A stretch of 16,427 bases of DNA from GCA-2746365 sp964651445. GTDB taxonomy: Bacteria; Pseudomonadota; Gammaproteobacteria; SZUA-229. Below, piece by piece: positions 7,066-14,300 of the stretch. The first letter of the stretch is position 1. Each line of letters opens with the position of its first letter. The position numbers and the translations under genes were made by a program. Under the pieces are notes generated by a model that was given only the letters and a program-made list of their open reading frames with translations, was not told the origin of the DNA and ran no database searches. Location of the stretch: NCBI GenBank assembly GCA_964651445.1, contig CAZYYW010000045.1, forward strand, positions 1 to 16,427, in the 5' to 3' direction.

Positions 7066-7104
7066 CCCTAATCCCCAATTCTATTGAGAGATTAGGGATT
7101 AGGG
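7066..7104. repeat. CCCTAAT-type inverted repeat, copy 2, overlapping the mlaC-like stop codon
   Basis: CCCTAATCCC (7066-7075) and GGGATTAGGG (7095-7104) form a perfect 10-bp inverted repeat around a 19-base centre in which AAT/ATT also pairs. The right arm supplies the last proline codon (CCC) and the TAA stop of the minus-strand gene. The core is shared with the hairpin at 4540-4573. There is no T tract on either strand, so terminator activity is not implied. Confidence 0.6.
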
Positions 7105-7728
7105 TTGTCTTGAAAATGTTCGGGGTGCTCTTCTCTGATACTGCCTTAACTGAGACATAAAGTGGCGGCGATAATACAGTACTGCGCTTGAACCGTTGGC
7201 TTTGATGTCGATGATTTTCCAGTCATTGTTGTTACGTTTCATCCGAAAATCCAAGCGTACAGGTAGCGCATCCGGACGATATATGGAGGTACTGACAAAG
7301 GCTTCTGTAGAGCTACGAAAGCGTGCTGGGTAGTAACGAATGCGGGTGTTTTTTGCATCAAAGCTACCCAGATGTTTTGCCAGGCTGGTTAAAAACGTTT
7401 CACGTAAACTGCGCTGAAAATCTGCTTTGTCACTGTCCGTCATGTTACGGGCATAACGACCGGTAATCCAGTGCGACATATTGTCAAAGTCAAAATGCGG
7501 AATAATTTCGTTTTCGATAAAACCACGCAGTTTTACCGGGCTCACATTTTTAGAACTGCTGCTGAAATTTGTGATTTTATCCAGTGTTGTATGAATAATA
7601 TAAGCAGGGTTGCTGGGCGGGTTGTTTGGTGAGCCGCTTTGTGGTGAATTGGCGAATGCCCCAGTAGACAGGGTTAAGAGCGAAAAATAAGTGATCAGGA
7701 GTGCTATTTTTTTGCTGGCATTTTGCAT
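7099..7728 (-). CDS. MlaC-family periplasmic phospholipid-binding protein
   Basis: MlaC (Ttg2D family) proteins ferry phospholipids across the periplasm between the outer membrane and the inner-membrane MlaFEDB transporter. The 209-residue protein has a signal peptide (residues 1-26, ...STGAFA). It then has the family pattern: a helical start with LDKITNF, IIPHFDFDNMSHWITGRYARNMTDSDKADFQRSLRETFLTSLA (about 76-117), VRLDFRMKRNNNDWKIIDIKANGSSAVLYYRRHFMSQL (about 157-194). The tail RRAPRTFSRQP after the family core looks like an extension, and its last codon and stop lie in a repeat. No mlaF, E, D or B genes are visible. The start codon is three bases from an assembly gap, so the promoter and upstream genes are unseen. 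Confidence 0.85.
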   Translation of the reverse strand: MQNASKKIALLITYFSLLTLSTGAFANSPQSGSPNNPPSNPAYIIHTTLDKITNFSSSSKNVSPVKLRGFIENEIIPHFDFDNMSHWITGRYARNMTDSDKADFQRSLRETFLTSLAKHLGSFDAKNTRIRYYPARFRSSTEAFVSTSIYRPDALPVRLDFRMKRNNNDWKIIDIKANGSSAVLYYRRHFMSQLRQYQRRAPRTFSRQP

Positions 7729-7731
7729 TGT

Positions 7732-7831
7732 NNNNNNNNNNNNNNNNNNNNNNNNNNNNNNNNNNNNNNNNNNNNNNNNNNNNNNNNNNNNNNNNNNNNN
7801 NNNNNNNNNNNNNNNNNNNNNNNNNNNNNNN
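7732..7831. other. Assembly gap (100 N)
   Basis: Exactly 100 undetermined bases immediately upstream of the mlaC-like start codon and 53 bases past the stop of the next minus-strand gene. It is likely a placeholder; genes could be missing here. Confidence 0.97.
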
Positions 7832-7884
7832 CCATGATAACAGGAAACTATAGCGATACAATAGCGTCAACGTCAGCTTTTTAG

Positions 7885-8418
7885 CTAGTAAAATTTGTAG
7901 CGGGCAATGCGTTTTATTTTTACTTCGCTGGTTTTTCCAAACACCGTCACGCGCGTGATAATGGGTGAGTTTCCTCGGCAAAATCCTTCAAAAGGTGTGC
8001 GTTGTTTTATATCGAAGCCATCGAAGGTTACTGTAAAGGCCGATGAAATGGAGGCGCCACATGTGCCTTTGAGATTCCTGCTAAAGATATGAGGTTCGAT
8101 AGTGATGGTGTATTCGCCAGAACTGAGCAAGCAGGTTTTGACGATTTTTTTTGTTTTGACGATGCGGGTACGGTTTGAGCGACGGTCGATTTCAACAAGG
8201 TTCCAGGGTGAATAGGTACCGTCTTCATCTGAGTATTTGTAGGCGGCACCTTCGTTGCCTTTGAGCAGGGAGTTGGTCAGCGTAATAATGTCGGCTTTGG
8301 GGTTACACTGGTATGTTACTAATGGAAAAATTGTATCAGACGCCGTAGCGGAAGCAGCGTATGCGTATGCGTACACAGCAAAACAAAACACGAAAAATTT
8401 TAGTTTGGTTGGCATCAT
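7885..8418 (-). CDS. Exported cysteine-containing protein of unknown function
   Basis: I do not recognise a family. With the ATG at 8418 (or 8415) the product is about 177 residues and starts with a signal peptide (KLKFFVFCFAVYAYAYAASATAS). The reading frame extends to a TTG at 8457, but that start would bury the signal peptide behind a polar leader, so it is not preferred. The mature part is beta-rich with four cysteines (in YQCNPK, KTCLL, GTCGAS, GFCRG), enough for two disulfides. It has basic stretches such as RRSNRTRIVKTKKIVK and a basic end (EVKIKRIARYKFY). It lies on the same strand 152 bases after the motor pair, so a functional link is possible but unproven. A short gcgtat microrepeat encodes the AYAYA part of the signal peptide. 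Confidence 0.75.
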   Translation of the reverse strand: MMPTKLKFFVFCFAVYAYAYAASATASDTIFPLVTYQCNPKADIITLTNSLLKGNEGAAYKYSDEDGTYSPWNLVEIDRRSNRTRIVKTKKIVKTCLLSSGEYTITIEPHIFSRNLKGTCGASISSAFTVTFDGFDIKQRTPFEGFCRGNSPIITRVTVFGKTSEVKIKRIARYKFY

Positions 8419-8570
8419 AATTACAGGTCGAGTAATTATATCAGGGTCATCACGCAAGGCTTATAGCAGCAACTGCTTTTAAACCCCATATTACCTTACT
8501 CTTGCCTATAGTATAGTGAATAAGAGGGTATATTTCTAATTTTAAGGCGCAAGCCATTAATTATGGGTAA

Positions 8571-9455
8571 TTACTCTTGATAATAGTAATCGTATTTATG
8601 CAGTAAACCTTTCATAAAGGTCCAAGCCTCATTGTAGGTTAGGCCGCTTTCTTTTGGAATGACGATTTTGATGTATAGCTTTTTGGGATGCTGTTTTTTA
8701 ATTTTAGCCAGTTTGCTATGCAGCTGTGTGTTCGTTACCACTGTGTAATTTGTGGCACCAGAATCCTTAAAGCGAATACGTTCCTGTCCATTGATACGCT
8801 CGAAATTAACACTGACCACGTACTTACCTTTTGCGCTTCTGGCTGGTCGAATTAGTTTGTCATATTTTACTTGCAGTGAGCCAAAATCATCTTCCAGTGC
8901 GGATAATTTGCGCGACTGTGTTTTGCGTTGCTGAGTAATAATAATAATTTTCTGGGATTTTTCTTCCAGCGCTTTTTGTTTTTGTTCGACGTCAATACTA
9001 ATCTGGCTTAGATTTTCTTGCATTACAGACATTTTCGAGTGCAGTGTGCTTATTTGCCTTTCATTTTTATTAACGGAATGCTGTAGCTGCTGGTTATCCG
9101 ATAAGACGATAACAATTTGTTTGTCTTTATCTTCCAGTGCCATGTTTAAGGCATCACTCTGTTCACCCGCTAACATTAATTGCATACGCAACACGGATAT
9201 TTCATTTTGAGCATGCACCAGTTGCTCTTCCAGCGTGGCATTTTCTTCGTAGGTGTCATGAATGATTTTCTCGGCTTGTTCCTCCGCCGCCATACTGCTG
9301 CGTAATTGCTCTAACAGCTCCCAGTTTTTAACCATCAACAACATTGAGGTGAGTAGAAAGATGATGACCACTACCATCATAATATCGGTAAAGGCAGGCC
9401 AAAAGCTTTCGCTATTTAGGTGGCTACGTCGTAGGTCGACAAATTCTTCGTTCAC
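8571..9455 (-). CDS. ExbD/MotB-like motor protein with long coiled coil
   Basis: This 294-residue bitopic protein pairs with the stator gene upstream. A short cytoplasmic start leads into SFWPAFTDIMMVVVIIFLLTSMLLM, one membrane helix (about 24-42) opening with D24, the position of the proton-carrying aspartate in MotB, ExbD and TolR. Residues about 48-203 are a heptad-rich coiled coil (EEQLVHAQNEISVLRMQL, LSALEDDFGSLQVKYDKL). Residues 209-294 form a small alpha/beta domain (TNTQLHSKLAKIKKQHPKKLYIKIVIP...YNEAWTFMKGLL) resembling the ExbD/TolR periplasmic domain rather than the OmpA-like peptidoglycan-binding domain of MotB. Start is a GTG; no in-frame ATG precedes the helix, and the ribosome site is weak. 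It begins 19 bases after the stator stop. Family assignment is strong; the role is unknown. Confidence 0.8.
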   Translation of the reverse strand: MNEEFVDLRRSHLNSESFWPAFTDIMMVVVIIFLLTSMLLMVKNWELLEQLRSSMAAEEQAEKIIHDTYEENATLEEQLVHAQNEISVLRMQLMLAGEQSDALNMALEDKDKQIVIVLSDNQQLQHSVNKNERQISTLHSKMSVMQENLSQISIDVEQKQKALEEKSQKIIIITQQRKTQSRKLSALEDDFGSLQVKYDKLIRPARSAKGKYVVSVNFERINGQERIRFKDSGATNYTVVTNTQLHSKLAKIKKQHPKKLYIKIVIPKESGLTYNEAWTFMKGLLHKYDYYYQE

Positions 9456-9474
9456 AATAATTACCGGCTGCCGA

Positions 9475-10395
9475 TTATTTTGCTGTTAGACGGAAACCGT
9501 CACGCAACAGCGATTTAATTTCATCGATGTCGGCACTTAGTCGCAACAGGTTTTGTGCGTTATTACCGGTCAGTGCGCTCAGATTGCGACCCGCTTCAGC
9601 AAAGTCTGCCTGCGTGTTTGCCATCACTTGCGCGGCTTCATGCAGTGCTTTCACCAGGTTGCCAACTTCATGCAGCATGCTATCGGTCTGGTAGGTGAAA
9701 CGCGGCATAATATAAAGCGTAGTTGCTTGTTCAATGCCGCTTAGCAATTCAGTCTGAACATCGGTTAACTTCATGTAGAAATAACCAAAAAAAAGGTAAC
9801 ACACAATGGCGGTGGCAGTGGTGGAAAGGGCCGTCGACATACCATGAATAACAATACTCATACCACTGATACCGTCGGCACTATCGATAATGTCTGAGGC
9901 ACCCACGAGCGCGATGGACAAGGAAATAATAGTGCCGAAAACGCCGGTAAGAATTAGAATATTGCTGATGAATCGCGGCAGGCTCAAACGGGTACTTTCA
10001 GTTGCCATTAAAGTCGATGCCAGTGCGCTGTGATTGACCGCAACATTGTGTTTGCTAATCTCCAGTACTGAAACGTAACGGTTATAGATCAGCCGATTTT
10101 TATTGATGCGCTCTGTTGGTAGTGTCTCTTCGTTTTCAATATTGCGTATAAATCGCGCCAGTGCATTTTCTTCACGACTGTAACGAAGCAGCAAACTGAT
10201 GATGCGAAAAAGCCCGATCAGGAATAAAACAAGAATGCTGCCATTGACAATATAACCCGTATTGGTTGCCTGATTTCTGATGTAGAAATTCATCAGGAAT
10301 TCATGATTGATGAGCAACAGAAATCCCAGCAGCAGCGATAGCATCAAAAACTGAAATAAAACACTACGGCTGTAGTTTGACTTGTACTGAATCAT
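9475..10395 (-). CDS. MotA/TolQ/ExbB-like proton channel (stator) protein
   Basis: This 306-residue membrane protein has about four helices: 12-30, 48-70, 142-165 and 183-207. The last two carry the family signatures LILTGVFGTIISLSIALVG and GMSTALSTTATAIVCYLFFGYFY, whose Thr/Ser positions line the ion path in ExbB and MotA. A cytoplasmic helical loop (about 71-138) separates the pairs. A roughly 100-residue C-terminal tail (208-306) is amphipathic helical and cytoplasmic, longer than in ExbB and similar in layout to MotA or ZorA. It should form a pentamer around two copies of the ExbD-like partner, by analogy with known 5:2 motors. ATG start; the upstream AGGCAG could serve the ribosome. No TonB, Tol, flagellar, gliding or Zorya C/D/E genes are in the window, so the driven process is unknown. 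Confidence 0.85.
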   Translation of the reverse strand: MIQYKSNYSRSVLFQFLMLSLLLGFLLLINHEFLMNFYIRNQATNTGYIVNGSILVLFLIGLFRIISLLLRYSREENALARFIRNIENEETLPTERINKNRLIYNRYVSVLEISKHNVAVNHSALASTLMATESTRLSLPRFISNILILTGVFGTIISLSIALVGASDIIDSADGISGMSIVIHGMSTALSTTATAIVCYLFFGYFYMKLTDVQTELLSGIEQATTLYIMPRFTYQTDSMLHEVGNLVKALHEAAQVMANTQADFAEAGRNLSALTGNNAQNLLRLSADIDEIKSLLRDGFRLTAK

Positions 10396-10474
10396 AAAGC
10401 TGCCTGCTAATATCGAATATTCTATTAAGTGGATGCTAAGTTAACGCGGTGTCGCTTATCACAGGCGGTATATT

Positions 10475-10503
10475 AGCATAAAGCTATATAGGTGTGCTAG
10501 CAA
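10475..10503 (-). promoter_or_regulatory. Candidate sigma-70 promoter of the motor pair
   Basis: On the minus strand TTGCTA (10503-10498) and TATGCT (10480-10475) are separated by 17 bases, each matching four of six consensus positions, about 80 bases before the stator ATG. This is a weak match in an AT-rich stretch, chosen for spacing and position. Confidence 0.3.
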
Positions 10504-10549
10504 AAGATATATAAAACAATGATTTGCAGTAAGTTGTTTTGTAAAAAAT

Positions 10550-11068
10550 CTATTTTGGATTTAGCCCAAAATTAATGCCGATAGAAAGGCGGTGTTCACT
10601 GCTGTTATTTTTAGTCACCTCATGGCGAACATCGGGTTTGAAAAAAATGAATTGTCCCGCTTCAGGTTTGATTGCAATTTTATTGGCGGAAGCGCCAGAG
10701 CGATCCTCGTAGAGGATTAAATCACCGGAATCTTTAGGGGTGTGGACATAATAAACCGCTGACAGTAATTCGTCGTCATCATCGTGACTATGCAGCATTG
10801 TGCTTGATTCTGGTGGCATATAGTTGAACCAGTAGCCGGCACGCATACCCTCGGTATTCAGTATGTTTTCTGCCAGTTTTATTGCCTCTTGAAGCAATAT
10901 TTTTAGCTCAGGAATATGTTGTTCGGTTAAGTAGATATTTTCATAACGTCCACCAAACAAATGGGTTTTTTTTATATCGATATTTCCCTGATGTTTTAGA
11001 AAACCTGTTTTTATAGCAGAATTAAAGTGAATGCTCGATTTTGAAGTGATTATTTTATAAATTTTCAT
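10550..11068 (-). CDS. Putative Fe(II)/2-oxoglutarate-dependent oxygenase
   Basis: This 172-residue cytoplasmic protein has the C-terminal double-stranded beta-helix pattern of small 2OG-Fe(II) oxygenases. GYWFNYMPPESSTMLHSHDDDDELLSAVYYVHTP supplies H95-x-D97 (H93 is an alternative ligand). GDLILYEDRSG follows, then PEAGQFIFFKPDVRHEVTKN with H149, and R160 in SSEHRLSIGINF to bind 2-oxoglutarate. The YYV...P..SG.L and H.V......R.SI..NF pattern is that of the 2OG-FeII_Oxy_5-type proteins, whose substrates are mostly unknown. It is divergent from the giant surface-protein gene, with a perfect CRP-type site 48 bases upstream, and is followed by the motor pair on the same strand. Substrate cannot be inferred. 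Confidence 0.8.
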   Translation of the reverse strand: MKIYKIITSKSSIHFNSAIKTGFLKHQGNIDIKKTHLFGGRYENIYLTEQHIPELKILLQEAIKLAENILNTEGMRAGYWFNYMPPESSTMLHSHDDDDELLSAVYYVHTPKDSGDLILYEDRSGASANKIAIKPEAGQFIFFKPDVRHEVTKNNSSEHRLSIGINFGLNPK

Positions 11069-11115
11069 ACTAATGGTTGTAAATAGGCAGTTTTTTAAAA
11101 TATTTTTTTCAGAAA

Positions 11116-11131
11116 TGTGATTTTATTCACA
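11116..11131. promoter_or_regulatory. CRP (Vfr)-type binding site
   Basis: TGTGA-TTTTAT-TCACA is an exact match to the CRP consensus TGTGA-N6-TCACA, with AAA before and ATT after, as in strong sites. Its centre is about 55 bases upstream of the oxygenase start and about 256 upstream of the giant gene's start. That makes the oxygenase transcript the likelier direct target, though it could act on both. CRP binding is inferred from the site; no crp gene is in the window. Confidence 0.65.
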
Positions 11132-11149
11132 ATTCGGTCAACAAGGTTG

Positions 11150-11165
11150 TTAGCAATGTTGCTAA
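11150..11165. promoter_or_regulatory. Palindrome in the divergent region, candidate operator
   Basis: TTAGCAA and TTGCTAA flank a 2-base centre (TG), a perfect 7-bp inverted repeat 18 bases from the CRP-type site. The adjacent AACAAGGTTGTT is also symmetric. The size and place fit a dimeric regulator's operator; no regulator can be named. Confidence 0.35.
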
Positions 11166-11379
11166 TGTAAGTGAGGGTTTTCGTTTGACGTACATTAAAT
11201 GCTTGAATTATATCTTGTTTTTTAATTTTTTTTCGCCCATTGTGAGAATCGTCATGTATTTAAAAAAGCTATCAGTTTTGTCATTCTGGTTCTATAATTT
11301 GTTTATTGTAAAATCAAGATTAAGGGCATCTCTATTAATTGCTTAACCAGCTATGTACTAACAATAACCTGGAAAAATT

Positions 11380-14300
11380 ATGAAAATCAGTGCTGAATAT
11401 CAAATACCAAAGGGACTGGCACGGTGTCTGTTATTAGGCTTGTTGAGCCTATCGGCAAACTTGCAGGCGACAACTTTTGCCACCATGACCAGCAGTATTT
11501 TTAACAGTAACTCATCTGTCGCCTGTAATGAGTGCCATCTTTCAACTTTGGCTGGTGTTAACCGTCATGCTGCGCCGCTTAATTCAGATTTTGATATTTA
11601 TCTGGAAGCTGCCACACGTGCTAGCACCATACATGACTATGTTTCACTGGCCGCTCCCAGTGGCTATATGCCAATGGATCCAAACGCAGTAGATTTTACT
11701 GACGCAGCAAATCTGAATGCCGGGGAAAGAGCAATAGTGGCTGACTGGCTAAATGATGGCGCACCATTTGCTGCCGCTGCGGTGACCACATCATCTGCAA
11801 TCATTATTACAAAAACTTCGGCAACATTGCGTGCCAGCGTTAATCCCAATACCCACAGTGCTACCACGGTGCCTGGTACGGCCTTTTTTAATTTTGGTTT
11901 GACCACCTCTTATGGTTCTACGACACCTGTAATCACCGGACTAACAGGAACAGGTAGTATTACCCGAAGCACGGCTATCAGTGGTTTAAACTGTGGTACC
12001 ACTTACCATTTTCGCGGACGAGCCACCAATGGGCACAGTGCCTCCGCGGTTGTCGGTTCTAACAGTTCATTCACCACCAGTAGTTGTACTAATCCGGTTA
12101 TGGCTGGTGTGAGTATCGCGGTGAATGCTACCAATCAAAATGCAGTTGAAGATGTCAATGCTGATTATGCGCTCACGATAACAGATGATGATCCGGGAGC
12201 GCTTAACTGGTCCAAAACTAACGGTAATAACGGTGGTGCTGTCACATTAATTTCCCCCACCTCGACCAGCCTTAATGGTTCGGCCACTGTGCGTTATCGC
12301 TCGGCAGCCAATTACTTTGGTGCAGATACATTTACTGTCACCGTCACCAATGCCGTTACATCTACTTCACGAACGCTAACCTTTAATATGACAGTCAGCG
12401 ATGATGGCAGTGATGCCCCCGTTATTTCGGGCGCTATCACAATGAATGAAAATGAAGACGGGGTAAATGCTGCCGATGGTGCGCTTACACCGATTGCGGT
12501 TTCGGTCTCTGCTGTTGACCCTGACAATTCACCGAGTTACCACTGGGACGTTACTGCCAGCAATGATGGCGCACCGAACTTTTCTGTTGCCACCGGGGTG
12601 AATCCAACACTGTCTTATACGCCCCTAGCAAATGATAATGGCACGCCGGCAGACAGTTTTACAATACGTGTTTGTGACGGGGGCTTTGCTGGTACAGGGC
12701 TGTGTGATAGCCAGATAATCACGGTGAATCTTGCATCGCAGCCGGATACGCCAACAGCAGTGGGCGAAGCCTCGGGTATCGTAGTATTGGAAGGGGAGGT
12801 TAACGCCTTGATAACCGTTATTGGTAATGATACAGACCCTGACGCCGGTGATGCTGCAGCCTTGATTCCGGTAAATGTCACGGTGACATCGGGCAATATT
12901 ATGGCGGTGAGTGTGGTCGGTCAGCAAATTCAACTAACCCATGGTGGTGCTGAAGAATTATCAGCTTCTGTGACCTACCAGGTTCGTGATGCGGCGCGTA
13001 CTTCAGTGAATACAGTAACGGCTGTTATTTCGATAACAGGCACAGATGATCCACCGACCTCTAGCAGTTTTACAGATAGCAGCGCAGTGGATGAAGGGAC
13101 TAATTCTGCCATTGATGTGGTGGCGCAAAGTAATGACCCGGAAAGTGCCAGCATGGCGGTATGTGATACTTTAACCGCGCCAACCAGTGGCAATGCCACC
13201 GTCTTACGGATTACTTCGGGGCCGGATATCGGCAAGGTGTTATATACTCATAATGGCAGCGATGTTGCCGGCGGTGGTGAAACCGATACATTCACCTATC
13301 AGGTGAATGATGCCAATGACCCGAGTTGCGCCTCCGGCAATAACTCCTCGTTTGCCACGGTGACGGTTAACCTTACCCATGTCAATGATGCGCCTTTGGC
13401 AGTTGCCGATGCAATCATAGTGGCCGAGGGTGCTACAGTCACTGGTTTGCTTGGCGGCAATAGCAGCGTACTGCAAAACGATACGGATGAAGAAAACGGC
13501 ACCGGCATCGGCTTTACCGTTAATGGCAATAGCGCACCGGGTTTTAATACTGCGTTCAGTTTGAACAGTGATGGCACATTCAGTTACAGCCATGATGGCA
13601 GTGAAAATTTTAGTACTGGTTTCAGTTACACCGTGAATGATGGCGACGATGATTCTGCTTCGCCTGCAACGGTTAGTATTACCGTGACCCCGGTGAATGA
13701 TGCGCCGGGTATTAGCACTACAGTGCCAACCCCTGCCATGGTGTTTACTGAGCAGGTGGCAGCCAATATATACCAAGTGTCGCAAAGTGATGTCGATGAT
13801 GTCGCCTTCACTTATAGTCTTGGCGTAACCGGTCTGGCTGGTGATACGCCAGCCGGTGATATGACTGTCAGTGCTGGTGGTTTGATTAGCTGGACGCCAC
13901 CCCGTAGCGGTAACTTTATGCAGGCCACCGCGATGGTAACGGTGACCGTCAGTGACGTGGATGCTTCAACCGCCGGGGCAAATATCCAGTCAGATGTGCA
14001 AATGTTTAGCGTATCAACTAGCCCGTTGGATACTGACAGTGATGGAGTGGCAGATTATTCTGATAACTGTCCGAACATTGCCAATGCCGGTCAGCAGGAT
14101 CTGGACAATGATACTGTGCGTCTTCTGCCACAAACGGATCCTAGTGGTCTGCCGGCAGATGGTGATGTTGACCCGACCGCCACCGATGTGGCAAATGTGC
14201 TGTCTGAAAGTTATCTTAAAGGGGGGGATGCCTGTGATGAAGATGCCGATGGTGATGGCATGTCGAATATTTTTGAGAACATGTTCGCCTTCCTTAACCC

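Larger units (their letters stand above)
11069..11379. other. Divergent AT-rich regulatory region between the oxygenase and the giant surface-protein gene
   Basis: There is no gene in these 311 bases. They hold the CRP-type site (11116-11131), a 7+7 palindrome (11150-11165), long T tracts and a TATAAT hexamer at 11293-11298. The hexamer lacks a good -35 element at the right distance, but could be the -10 of the plus-strand gene. A GGAAAAA stretch just before 11380 can serve as ribosome site. Confidence 0.6.

Noticed and set aside
8419..8457. TTG start at 8457 for the exported cysteine-containing protein
   Set aside because: It would place a polar acidic leader before a good signal peptide; ATG codons at 8418 and 8415 are more likely.
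8571..10395. Zorya-type anti-phage system (ZorAB)
   Set aside because: The stator layout is similar, but the partner lacks an OmpA-like end domain and there is no ZorC, D or E gene in the window.
10504..10549. Terminator after the oxygenase gene (AAAACAA / TTGTTTT)
   Set aside because: The only inverted repeat has a 7-bp A/T-rich stem with a long loop and no T tract after it.
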